Source of the DNA: Chloroflexota bacterium
GTDB taxonomy: Bacteria > Chloroflexota > Limnocylindria > QHBO01
DNA: 41,362 bases
NCBI GenBank assembly: GCA_013816405.1
Contig: JACDEL010000018.1
Location: 1-41,362 of the forward strand
Direction: 5' to 3'
Of this stretch, positions 14,339 to 21,769 are shown piece by piece. The notes under the pieces were generated by a model that saw only the letters and a program-made list of their open reading frames with translations, was not told the origin of the DNA and ran no database searches. Each line of letters begins with the position of its first letter. Positions within the stretch are counted from its first letter, which is position 1. Both the position numbers and the translations under genes were made by a program.

Positions 14339-15967
14339 TCAACCCCCGATGGCGATCGCCAGAAGGCCCGGCATCGCGTCGACCGAGTCGGCTCGCTTAA
14401 GCGGAATCCATGCCGCCAGGTGCCCGTCGGGTCGAACCAGGTAGGCCGAGGACCCTGCCTCGCCATAGGCTCCCCGTATCTCGCCCTCCGAGTCGACAAG
14501 CGCGGTCACCCCGGCGAGCGGTCCGTCGGCGCCGATGGCGACGATCCTGCATGGCGCCGGCCAGGCCAGCCGAGAGGCGCGAATCGCGGCCATGGCGGCC
14601 TCGCGCGGCGAAGCGACCACAAGGAGCGCCACGAAACCCCTCCCGAACAGCTCCCGGAGGCGCGTCACGTTTGCCTCGTCGAGCGACCTGCACGGGGCAT
14701 CCGGTGCGACGCTGCCTATGGCAGGGATCGGGGCGTCGCGCTCGTCGGCCACCACGATTGGCGAACCGGCGTAGGTGAATGGCTGCGCCAGCCGCCCCGA
14801 GTTGACGAGCCGCCGCAGCTGGGGCAGCCGCAGGCTCCCCCGCAGGATCGCGTTGCGCAGCAGTCGCCGCAGCCGCCCGCGCGGGACCATGAACTTCATG
14901 CTGGCGTCGGTGACCGCCAGGTTCTCGAGCGCGGCCTCACGGCGCTCGGTGTGGAAGCTCTCCAGCAGGTCGTCCGAGGCGCGGCCGACCAGCACTGTGG
15001 CCAGCTTCCAGGCGAGGTTCTCGGCATCGGCCACGCCAGAGTTCAGGCCCCGGGCGCCAAACGGGCTGACGAGGTGCGCCGCGTCACCCGCCAGGAACAC
15101 CCGCCCAATTCGGAAGCGCTCGACCAGGCGCTGGTGAAACCGATACGGCGTGAGCCACAGCAGCTCGTAGTCGGTGGTGGGACCGATCACCGCCCGCACG
15201 CGACGGTCGAGCCCGCCGCTCGTTCGCTCGGCCTCGACATCGGTTCCAGGCGGGACCTGCCAGTCGATGCGCCAGGTGTCGTCCGGCTGGGGATGAATCA
15301 GCACCTGGCGCCCCGGGTTCCAGGGTGGGTCGAAGAAGAATCGTCGCTCGCGCGGGAAGGGCAGCCGGGCCCGGATGTCGCAGATCAGGAACAGGTCCGG
15401 GAAGGAGTGCCCCGGAAAGCCCATCCCGGCGGCGTTCCGCACGGCAGAGTGGGCTCCATCCGTACCGACCAGGTAGGCAACGCGGAGGGTCCTCTCGCCC
15501 GAGGGCGTATCGCAGCGCAGGCTGACTCCACCGGCGTCCTGCGAAATGCCGACCAGGCGATGGCTCCAGCGCAGGTCGACCTCGCGGAGCTCGTTGATGC
15601 GGGCAAGCAGCATCGCCTCGACCTCGGTCTGGTTGATGTTCACGAACGGCGGGAAGTGGTCTCGAGTCGAGCTCGGCAGCCGGACCTGGAAGAGCTCGCG
15701 GCCGCGGAAGTAGGTGCGTCCCAGGTTCCACTGCACCCCGCGCCTCGCCACCTCCTCGCCGATTCCGAGGCGGGCCCAGATCTCGAGCGTCTCGCGCTGC
15801 ATGCAGAGGGCCTTGCTCCCCTCTCCGGTGTGCTGGGGGTGCTGCTCGAGGAGGATGACCCGCACCCCCATCTGCGCCAGCCGCCCGGCCAGGGTCATGC
15901 CGACCGGACCTGCGCCGACGACGGCCACCTGGGCGTCGAAGGTTGGCTCGGGGTCGGAGTGAGCCAT
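14339..15967 (-). CDS. FAD-dependent aromatic monooxygenase (PHBH/MhpA-like)
   Basis: Class A flavoprotein hydroxylase of 542 residues, expected to use NAD(P)H and O2 to hydroxylate a phenol-like substrate. In order: the FAD-binding VAVVGAGPVGMTLAGRLAQMGVRVILLE; the GTDGAHSAVR motif (DG motif, NAD(P)H/FAD); FLAGDAAHLVSPFGARGLNSGVADAENLAWKL (the GD motif binding the FAD ribityl chain); and a C-terminal thioredoxin-like domain (~415-542) as in phenol hydroxylase and MhpA, ending with AYLVRPDGHLAAWIP. The substrate is not deducible; resorcinol- or hydroxyphenylpropionate-type compounds are family precedents. The start ATG overlaps the stop of the MBL-fold gene by one base (TGATG), so the two are translated together. 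Confidence 0.88.
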   Translation of the reverse strand: MAHSDPEPTFDAQVAVVGAGPVGMTLAGRLAQMGVRVILLEQHPQHTGEGSKALCMQRETLEIWARLGIGEEVARRGVQWNLGRTYFRGRELFQVRLPSSTRDHFPPFVNINQTEVEAMLLARINELREVDLRWSHRLVGISQDAGGVSLRCDTPSGERTLRVAYLVGTDGAHSAVRNAAGMGFPGHSFPDLFLICDIRARLPFPRERRFFFDPPWNPGRQVLIHPQPDDTWRIDWQVPPGTDVEAERTSGGLDRRVRAVIGPTTDYELLWLTPYRFHQRLVERFRIGRVFLAGDAAHLVSPFGARGLNSGVADAENLAWKLATVLVGRASDDLLESFHTERREAALENLAVTDASMKFMVPRGRLRRLLRNAILRGSLRLPQLRRLVNSGRLAQPFTYAGSPIVVADERDAPIPAIGSVAPDAPCRSLDEANVTRLRELFGRGFVALLVVASPREAAMAAIRASRLAWPAPCRIVAIGADGPLAGVTALVDSEGEIRGAYGEAGSSAYLVRPDGHLAAWIPLKRADSVDAMPGLLAIAIGG

Positions 15968-16920
15968 CAGCCGGTCAGCGCGTCCCACACTTCGCGGTCG
16001 CGCTCCACGGTCCAGATCCGTGGGTGATCGATGCCGTCCAGCTCGTCCCAGGCGCGCTGCACGTTGAACGGCATGGTGTGCTCGAAGATGGGGAAGCTGC
16101 CGTACCTCGGCTCGAGGGCTGCGCGCGTGGTCCGATACGCCTCCGCCGGCGTCCCGCCCCCATCCCTGACGGCGCGCGTCCCGTCGAATACCGCCAAGAG
16201 GAAGGCTCGCGTATCGTCGATCGCCTGCGCCACCGCCTCGTCGCGCACGACCGGCCCACGTCCGCCCACGAGCTGGCGCGCACCCAGCGCCGCGACCGCC
16301 TCGAGCGTGGCCCCGCGCCAGTCGCCGATGTGCCCGTCGCCCATGTAGGGAGCGGCCTCGGCCTCGACCAGGTCGCCCCCGAAGCAGATCCGCTCGTCCG
16401 GGAGCCAGACCACGATGTCGCCGGCGGTGTGCCCGCGACCGAGGTAGCGCAGCTCCACCACCCGGTCCCCCAGGTCGAGCGCCATCAGGTCGTCGAACGT
16501 GTCGGTGGGTCGGGTCAGGCCTGGGATCGTGTCCGCTCCCTCGAACAGGCGAGGCATGCGGCCCGCCTCGCTCGCCCAGTCCTGCAGGCCGCGCTCCTCG
16601 ATCCAGGCCGCCGTGTTGCGGTGCGCGACGATGCGCCTCGCCCCGAATGCGGCTGCCCCCAGGACGCGGACTGCGTGGTAGTGGGTCAGCACCAGGTCGC
16701 CGAAGGGGAGATCGGTGACGCTCCGGATGACGTCGATCCAGCGTTGGGCCATGACCGGCGTGGCACGCGCCTCGATGGCCAGCACCGCATCGGTCCCGAC
16801 GATGCATCCGACGTTGGGGTCGCCTTGCGCGGTGTAGGCGTAGACCCCGGGCGCGAGCTCCTCCAGGGTGGCGGTCTTCTCGGCCAGGTCGGCCGACGAT
16901 GCGAAGGGCCTGCGGCTCAC
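15967..16920 (-). CDS. Metallo-beta-lactamase-fold protein with altered HxHxDH motif
   Basis: 317-residue MBL-fold protein. The usual metal motif HxHxDH appears as H80-Y-H82-A-V84-R85 in LVLTHYHAVRVLG, so the aspartate and last histidine of the motif are replaced. Later metal-site residues look intact: GRGHTAGDIVVW and CFGGDLVEAE. The C-terminal ~100 residues add a helical extension with FEHTMPFNVQRAWDEL. It may bind one metal or use the fold without hydrolysis. The GTG start at 16920 has TATCAT seven bases upstream (leaderless). It is the first gene of a two-gene unit with the FAD monooxygenase, suggesting ring hydroxylation followed by hydrolysis or lactone opening in one pathway; that order is inference. 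Confidence 0.82.
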   Translation of the reverse strand: MSRRPFASSADLAEKTATLEELAPGVYAYTAQGDPNVGCIVGTDAVLAIEARATPVMAQRWIDVIRSVTDLPFGDLVLTHYHAVRVLGAAAFGARRIVAHRNTAAWIEERGLQDWASEAGRMPRLFEGADTIPGLTRPTDTFDDLMALDLGDRVVELRYLGRGHTAGDIVVWLPDERICFGGDLVEAEAAPYMGDGHIGDWRGATLEAVAALGARQLVGGRGPVVRDEAVAQAIDDTRAFLLAVFDGTRAVRDGGGTPAEAYRTTRAALEPRYGSFPIFEHTMPFNVQRAWDELDGIDHPRIWTVERDREVWDALTG

Positions 16921-16927
16921 GCCGCGG

Positions 16928-16933
16928 ATGATA
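16928..16933 (-). promoter_or_regulatory. -10 box for a leaderless transcript of the MBL/monooxygenase unit
   Basis: On the minus strand TATCAT (16933 to 16928), seven bases, then the GTG at 16920. Close to the TATAAT consensus. It lies 45 bases from the MerR-type promoter facing the other way. Confidence 0.6.
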
Positions 16934-16977
16934 GGCCGATGCTTTGAGCACGGCGGGCGGGCCTGAAAGATTCCCTC

Positions 16978-17008
16978 TTGACATTGGAGTCACTCCAAGG
17001 TCTAGGGT
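16978..17008 (+). promoter_or_regulatory. MerR-type promoter with 19-bp spacer and palindromic operator
   Basis: -35 TTGACA (16978-16983) and -10 TAGGGT (17003-17008) are 19 bases apart, the over-long spacer typical of MerR-activated promoters. Between them sits the perfect 15-base palindrome TTGGAGTCACTCCAA (16984-16998, centre 16991), with further symmetric bases outside it. The SRPBCC gene starts 41 bases downstream with a good ribosome-binding site, and the MerR regulator is the third gene of the same unit, so autoregulation is expected. Confidence 0.85.
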
Positions 17009-17049
17009 TGCCTCGCATGGGGGCCACATGCGACTCGGAGGGTGACAAA

Positions 17050-17487
17050 ATGATCAAGTATCGGATCGAGGAGACGATCAACCGCCCGGTTCACGAAGTG
17101 TTTCCGTACCTGGCCGATCCGACGCTCCACCCGAAGTGGTCGCCCGTGACAGACGTCCGCGTGGCGCCGCCCGGCGAGATGCGGGTGGGGACTACGGTCC
17201 GCGAGATGATGAAGGTCGGCTCGAAGATGGCGCCCTTCAGCTGGGAGGTCACCGAGTACAGCCCCGGAGCGAGCTTTGCATTCCATACGATCGAGGGTCC
17301 GATGCACTGGGACGGCTCATATGCGGTTGCGCCCGGTGCGGATGGGGGGACGCGGGTCATCGGCCTGGGACAGGTGGGCCTCAAAGGTTGGCAACGACTG
17401 CTGGAGCCTTTCATGAAGGGTGAGATCCGGCGCGGCGAGGCTGCCGAGCTCAGCCATCTCAAGGACCTGCTCGAGCGACCGGCATGA
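17050..17487 (+). CDS. SRPBCC-domain protein, first gene of the MerR operon
   Basis: Ligand-binding helix-grip protein of 145 residues. First strand and helices: IKYRIEETINRPVHEVFPYLADPTLHPKWSP; sheet: VGTTVREMMKVGSKMAPFSWEVTEYSPGASFAFHTIEGPMHWDGSYAVAP and TRVIGLGQVGLKG; long C-terminal helix: RRGEAAELSHLKDLLERPA. The fold binds hydrophobic small molecules; the ligand is unknown. The ATG at 17050 has GGAGGG at 17037-17042. An ATG at 17014 in the same frame would lie at or before the predicted transcription start, so it is rejected. It overlaps the next gene by four bases (ATGA) and is read from the MerR-type promoter at 16978-17008. Confidence 0.85.
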   Translation: MIKYRIEETINRPVHEVFPYLADPTLHPKWSPVTDVRVAPPGEMRVGTTVREMMKVGSKMAPFSWEVTEYSPGASFAFHTIEGPMHWDGSYAVAPGADGGTRVIGLGQVGLKGWQRLLEPFMKGEIRRGEAAELSHLKDLLERPA

Positions 17488-18530
17488 GCACGACCACAGG
17501 GCTCGAACGCGTCTGTCTCCTGCTCGCCGACCTTTCCGGGTATACGGCCTACCTGTCCAACTCGGAGCCTGACCACGCGCCTGCGCTTGCCGGCGACCTC
17601 GTGGAGACCGTGGTGCGGCAACTGAGCCCCACCTTTCGGCTTGCCAAGCTGGAGGGAGACGCGGCCTTCCTGGTCGCACCCCTCGACCGCCTGGACGGGC
17701 CGATGCTGCTCGACGCCATCGACGCGGCCTATGACGCCTTCCATCGGCGAATGCAGAGCGTCACCGGGGCGACGACCTGCGACTGCGCCTCCTGCACTCG
17801 CGTGCCTGACCTGGACCTCAAATTCGTGGTCCATGCAGGGAGCCTGGTGAGGCACCGCGTCGCCGGGCGCGAGGAGCTGGCAGGCACGGAAGTGATCCTC
17901 GCTCATCGCCTGCTGAAGGCGGCATCGCCGGCGGTGGCTGGCTTCACTCGCTATGCCCTGTTGACCGGCTCGCTGGTGGACACCCTTGGGTTGGACGCCG
18001 GAGCCCTCGGACTCGTCGCCGCCACCGAGCAGTTCGAGCACCTCGGGGAGGTGCCCGTGCATCTGCTGAACCTGGAACACCGCACGGCCACCGAGGGACG
18101 CCCATGGACACCGCCGCGGCGCGCGGCATTGGCAGAGGCGAAGCTTCGGCTGCCCGCGCTACCGATGGCCGTGTGGGAGCAGCTCACCTCACCGCGTCTT
18201 CGCCCGGGCTGGGAGGGGCTCGAGCGCGTCGAGGAGGCAACCGTCGCAGGCCGACGCGGGGTCGGCACGATGAATGCATGCGTCGCTGACCGACTGGCGT
18301 CTGTCGAGGAGATCCTCGAGTGGCGTCCGTTCGAGGCATTCGTGCGACGGGCAAACGTGCCCGGTGCCGGACGCCTATCTGTGAGATACGAGCTGACCCG
18401 CGAGGACGACGCGACGCGCCTTAGCGGTCGATGGTACGGACCCGCGTCCACCGCTGGGCTGGCTGCGGCTCAGCGTTCGAACCTCGATCGGTTGGCAAAC
18501 GCACTGGAGGTGCGAGATGCGGATCGGTGA
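17484..18530 (+). CDS. Degenerate cyclase-homology (DUF2652-like) protein fused to SRPBCC
   Basis: 348 residues in two parts. Residues ~8-200 have a class III nucleotide-cyclase outline close to DUF2652: LLLADLSGYTAYL (metal D16), AKLEGDAAF (K55, D59) and GTEVILAHRLLKAA. In that last motif the base-selecting Asp and the catalytic Asn of the cyclase pattern are replaced (T135, I138) while R142 stays, so normal cyclase activity is doubtful. An inserted CDCASC (C99, C101, C104) could bind metal. Residues ~225-340 are a second SRPBCC domain (LPMAVWEQLTSPRLRPGWEGLERV, then RLSGRWYG and a final helix). It overlaps the SRPBCC gene by four bases and the merR gene by 14. Role unknown; possibly a ligand or nucleotide sensor. 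Confidence 0.78.
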   Translation: MSTTTGLERVCLLLADLSGYTAYLSNSEPDHAPALAGDLVETVVRQLSPTFRLAKLEGDAAFLVAPLDRLDGPMLLDAIDAAYDAFHRRMQSVTGATTCDCASCTRVPDLDLKFVVHAGSLVRHRVAGREELAGTEVILAHRLLKAASPAVAGFTRYALLTGSLVDTLGLDAGALGLVAATEQFEHLGEVPVHLLNLEHRTATEGRPWTPPRRAALAEAKLRLPALPMAVWEQLTSPRLRPGWEGLERVEEATVAGRRGVGTMNACVADRLASVEEILEWRPFEAFVRRANVPGAGRLSVRYELTREDDATRLSGRWYGPASTAGLAAAQRSNLDRLANALEVRDADR

Positions 18531-18987
18531 ACTCGCGCGCGAGCTGGGGGTGAGCACCGACACCCTGCGATTCTATGAGCGCGAGGGGTGGCTGCCCCGG
18601 CCGGTACGGGCTGAAAACGGGTACCGCAGCTACCGTTCAGATGACGTCGAACACCTTCGTCTGCTCCTCAATCTCCGGCGGATCGACCTGCCGCTCGAGG
18701 AGGCTGCGCGCCTCGCCTCCTGGTGCCACGCCGGCCATTGCGAGACCACCTCGTCGAGCCTTCCGGCGCTGATCGCGACGCGTCGATCCGACGTGCGTGC
18801 CCGGATCGACGAGCTCCGTCGTCTGGACGAGCGGCTGGATGAGCTGCAGGCTCATCTGGTGGGCAGAACTGAGCTAAGCGTGATCGGGCCATCCACGTCG
18901 TGCTGCTCGGCTGCGGCGGCCATTTTCGATGCCGTGGAAGGCAGCTGTCGTTGCTGTGCCGTCGCCAATGCCGAGGGCGACGCCTGA
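18517..18987 (+). CDS. MerR-family transcriptional regulator with cysteine-rich tail (CadR/PbrR-like)
   Basis: 156-residue activator/repressor. The winged HTH at 1-70 is classic: MRIGELARELGVSTDTLRFYEREGWLPRP, then ENGYRSYRSDDVEHLRLL. Cys70 and Cys75 open the coiled coil in the place where CadR/PbrR-type regulators have their metal cysteine; the helix ARIDELRRLDERLDELQAHL is the dimer coil. The tail adds C129, C130, C144, C146 and C147. Cd, Pb, Zn or thiol-reactive compounds are plausible inducers, not proven. Start ATG 18517 is preceded by CTGGAGG and overlaps the previous gene by 14 bases. It is the obvious candidate to act at the palindrome at 16984-16998 upstream of its own operon. No metal pump or chaperone is in the operon, unlike usual metal MerR loci. 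Confidence 0.88.
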   Translation: MRIGELARELGVSTDTLRFYEREGWLPRPVRAENGYRSYRSDDVEHLRLLLNLRRIDLPLEEAARLASWCHAGHCETTSSSLPALIATRRSDVRARIDELRRLDERLDELQAHLVGRTELSVIGPSTSCCSAAAAIFDAVEGSCRCCAVANAEGDA

Positions 18988-19009
18988 CACGGGGTCCGAG
19001 GCTCAGGCG
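18981..19009. terminator. Inverted repeat spanning two convergent stop codons
   Basis: CGCCTGA at 18981-18987 pairs perfectly with TCAGGCG at 19003-19009 across a 15-base loop. Each arm contains the stop codon of one of the convergent genes (merR and serA), so the hairpin could serve both directions. No U-run follows, so function as an intrinsic terminator is only possible. Confidence 0.35.
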
Positions 19010-20598
19010 GGCAGCTCGACGAGCTGTGCGTGGATCATGCCGGGGATGGCTCGCAACCCGTCGAGCACCTCGGCGGGGATCGCGTCGTCGACGCTGACGA
19101 ACATCATCGCCTCGCCGGCAGCCGACAGGCGAGACAGCTCGAGGGAGCTGATGTTGACGCCCGCTGCGGCGAGCGCGCTTCCGACTGCGCCAACGATGCC
19201 GGGCTGATCTCGGTGCCGGGTCACCAGGATCGTGCCCGCCAGCTCGGCATCGATGGCGAAGCCATCCAACCCGGCAAGGTGTGGCCGCCCGTGTGCCGAG
19301 GAGCCGGATAGCACCACCCGACCCGCGCCCTCCCCGACCTCCAGGACCACGAGCGAGGCGAAGGGACTGGCCGCATCCGTGCGCTCCTCGGAGACCGTCA
19401 TCCCTCGCTCGCGGGCAAGCACGTCGGCATTGACCGCATTCACGCGCTGGTCGGCGACGGTCTCGAGCAGGCCAGCCAGAACCGCCGCTCGGATCGGACC
19501 CCCATCCCAGGCCGATATCTCGCCGGCGTAAGTGAGCGTCAGCGCATCGAACGGGCCGGGAGCGAGCTGCCGGGCAAGGATCGCCAGCCGCTGGCCGAGC
19601 TCAACATAGGGGTGCAGCTGCGGTGCGACCTCGCGGGCAACGGACGGGGCGTTCAACGCGTACGGCGGCGTCACCCCTGACAGCGCCATCAGCAGCTGCT
19701 CGGCCATCTCGACGCCGACCCGGCCCTGCGCCTCCGAGGTGGACGCGCCGAGGTGTGGCGTCAGGATCGTGTTCGGTGCATCACGGAGCGGGTTGTCGGC
19801 CGCCATCGGCTCGGCCGAGAACACGTCCACGGCCGCGCCAGCCAGGCGTCCGTCACGTAGCGCATTGGCCAGGGCAGCCTCGTCGACGAGGCCGCCGCGC
19901 GCCACGTTCAGCAGGACCGCATCGGGCTTCATCGCCCCGATCTGCGCCTCGCCGATCAGCCCGCGCGTCTGGGCGATGAGCGCGACATGGACGGTGATGA
20001 CATCGGCACGCAGCAGCAGCTCGGGGAGGCCGACCAGCCTGGCAGCGTTCTCATCGGCCTGCTCAGCCGTCATGAACGGGTCGTAGGCGAGGACCCGCAT
20101 CTCGAAGGCGGCCGCTCGGCGCGCCACGGCCTTGCCGATCTTGCCAAGGCCGATGATCCCAAGCGTGCGGTGCCGCAGCTCGGCGCCGATGAAGCGCGCC
20201 CGCTCCCATTCGCCGCGGCGCACCGAGGCATCTGCGCCGGGGATCCGCCGCAGCAGGGCCAGCATGAGCGCCATGGTGTGCTCCGCCGCCGCGATCGTGT
20301 TGCCGGTCGGGGCGTTCACGACCATGACCCCACCGTGGGTGGCCGCGGCGATATCGACCCGATCGGTCCCCACGCTGGCGACCCCTACCACGCTGAGGCG
20401 CGGGGCCCCCGCTGCCAGCAGCTCGGCGTCGACCCGTGTCTGGGAGCGCACTACCAGCGCGTCCCAGCCGCCCTCCTCGCCCAGCGACTCGAGCAGGGCC
20501 GCGCGCGGCAGGTTCAGGCGAACGGAGGTCTCATGGGCATCAGCGAGGATGTCGAGCCCGGCCTGGGCAACCGATTCGGCGATGAGGATGCGGGACAT
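19003..20598 (-). CDS. serA: D-3-phosphoglycerate dehydrogenase
   Basis: First step of serine synthesis: oxidises 3-phosphoglycerate with NAD+. 531 residues, the long bacterial type. Substrate-domain N-terminus ILIAESVAQAGLDIL; NAD-binding LGIIGLGKIGKAVARRAAAFEMRVLAYDP; catalytic Arg in NVARGGLVDE, then Glu and His in DVFSAEP and LTPHLGASTSEAQ. Residues ~315-450 form the allosteric-substrate-binding domain and ~455-531 the ACT domain (TILVTRHRDQPGIVGAVGSALAAAGVNISSLELSR), which allows serine feedback. The ATG at 20598 starts the first strand; no ribosome-binding site, but TACACT lies nine bases upstream. Convergent with merR; an acyltransferase gene precedes it on the same strand by 49 bases. 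Confidence 0.95.
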   Translation of the reverse strand: MSRILIAESVAQAGLDILADAHETSVRLNLPRAALLESLGEEGGWDALVVRSQTRVDAELLAAGAPRLSVVGVASVGTDRVDIAAATHGGVMVVNAPTGNTIAAAEHTMALMLALLRRIPGADASVRRGEWERARFIGAELRHRTLGIIGLGKIGKAVARRAAAFEMRVLAYDPFMTAEQADENAARLVGLPELLLRADVITVHVALIAQTRGLIGEAQIGAMKPDAVLLNVARGGLVDEAALANALRDGRLAGAAVDVFSAEPMAADNPLRDAPNTILTPHLGASTSEAQGRVGVEMAEQLLMALSGVTPPYALNAPSVAREVAPQLHPYVELGQRLAILARQLAPGPFDALTLTYAGEISAWDGGPIRAAVLAGLLETVADQRVNAVNADVLARERGMTVSEERTDAASPFASLVVLEVGEGAGRVVLSGSSAHGRPHLAGLDGFAIDAELAGTILVTRHRDQPGIVGAVGSALAAAGVNISSLELSRLSAAGEAMMFVSVDDAIPAEVLDGLRAIPGMIHAQLVELPA

Positions 20599-20607
20599 GG
20601 CGTTCGG

Positions 20608-20613
20608 AGTGTA
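20608..20613 (-). promoter_or_regulatory. -10 box close to the serA start
   Basis: On the minus strand TACACT (20613 to 20608), nine bases, then ATG at 20598. This predicts a leader of two or three bases or none, in line with the absence of a ribosome-binding site. Confidence 0.45.
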
Positions 20614-20647
20614 GGGCGGAACGATCTCCGACCGGCCCCGCCGCGAC

Positions 20648-21718
20648 CTAGACGATCCTGCGGATCCCCGGCACCTGCCGCAGCAGAAGCACGATCGCGA
20701 GCGATACAGCGAAGGTCGCGAGTACGCACGCGACAAACGCGAGTGGCACGAAGAAGGATCTGATCCCGAGGCCGATGGCACCGAGGCCCTGCATCACGAG
20801 TGGGTGGACCACATAGATCCCGAGGGTCGATCCTGCCAGCACCGACAACGTTCGACGCGGCAGGCGCGCCGCGATCCCATCAAGCTGCGGTGCCGACCAG
20901 GCAAAGAGGAGAAAGACCGCGAGGCTGGTGGGTACCGTGGTCACCGAGAGATATTCGTAGAGGTAGAAGCCTTTCCCGAAGCCGATATTCGCGAGCAGGA
21001 GATCCGTCCCCACTGCCGTCGCGATCACGCCCAGGGCGGCAACGCACGCTGCAGTCACGATCCGGCCCCTGGACGACGGCATGCCGCTCAACAGGGCCCC
21101 CGCGAGGAAAAAGCCTGTGTACGGCACGAATCGCGTGACAGCATTGACGCCACCCGTACGGCCCCAGACAACGAGGAGGTCATCGACCATCGCCATCGCG
21201 AGCAGCACCACCACAGCGATCGTCAGCACACGCCTGCCGGGCAGTGCAACGAGTGGGCGCAGGAAGGGCGCCACGAGGTACAGCCCAGCGATCAGGTACA
21301 GGAAGTACAGATGGAAGTACGGGCGACCGGCGAGGACGTAGGCGACCGCATCCGCCAGCGTCCGTGGATTGTTCGCGTTGAAATGGCCGTAGATGAGGTA
21401 GACGGCGCTCCAGACGATGAGCGGCGGCAGAATCCTCAGAAAGCGCCGCCGGTAAAAGGAGATCGGATCGTTCGCGGAGTCGGCGCGCAGCAGTAGCGAG
21501 CCGCTGAGCATCACGAATGCGGGAACGGACCACCTGGACGCCGAGTCCACGAGGTTCCCAAACCACCAGCTCTGGGGAAGTGCTCGCTGAGCCAGCAGCG
21601 ATGCAACCGTGTGAATGGCAATGACCGCGACGATGGCCGCTATTCGCGCAGCATCAATCCAGGCCAGCGATTGCGGGCCTGCACCTTGGGAACGCTCGGC
21701 GGTGGGACTCCCTGACAT
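20648..21718 (-). CDS. Acyltransferase 3 family membrane protein
   Basis: 356 residues, about ten transmembrane helices. The N-terminus LAWIDAARIAAIVAVIAIHTVASLL carries the family D-x-x-R and the H in the first helix (IHT) used for acyl transfer; FYRRRFLRILPPLIVWSAVYLIY matches the R-R-x-x-R-I-x-P motif before helix 3. Members O-acetylate surface glycans, lipids or antibiotics using acyl-CoA from the cytosol. The target here is unknown; the polysaccharide locus 3 kb to the right is one candidate. It sits upstream of serA on the same strand, but serA has its own promoter-like box, so an operon is not certain. Confidence 0.85.
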   Translation of the reverse strand: MSGSPTAERSQGAGPQSLAWIDAARIAAIVAVIAIHTVASLLAQRALPQSWWFGNLVDSASRWSVPAFVMLSGSLLLRADSANDPISFYRRRFLRILPPLIVWSAVYLIYGHFNANNPRTLADAVAYVLAGRPYFHLYFLYLIAGLYLVAPFLRPLVALPGRRVLTIAVVVLLAMAMVDDLLVVWGRTGGVNAVTRFVPYTGFFLAGALLSGMPSSRGRIVTAACVAALGVIATAVGTDLLLANIGFGKGFYLYEYLSVTTVPTSLAVFLLFAWSAPQLDGIAARLPRRTLSVLAGSTLGIYVVHPLVMQGLGAIGLGIRSFFVPLAFVACVLATFAVSLAIVLLLRQVPGIRRIV

Positions 21719-21769
21719 GGCCTCGGCGAGTCTAGAGGGGCCGGAGGGCGCGGCAGCCGTCGATATGGT

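Noticed and set aside
14339-17029. A single 896-residue minus-strand frame covering the FAD monooxygenase and beyond
   Set aside because: Only the part from the ATG at 15967 is homologous to the hydroxylase; the upstream part is a shadow of the MBL-fold gene in another frame, which has its own start and a TGATG junction.
16984-17049. Start of the SRPBCC protein at ATG 17014
   Set aside because: Lies at the predicted transcription start of the MerR-type promoter; ATG 17050 has a strong ribosome-binding site and matches where homology begins.
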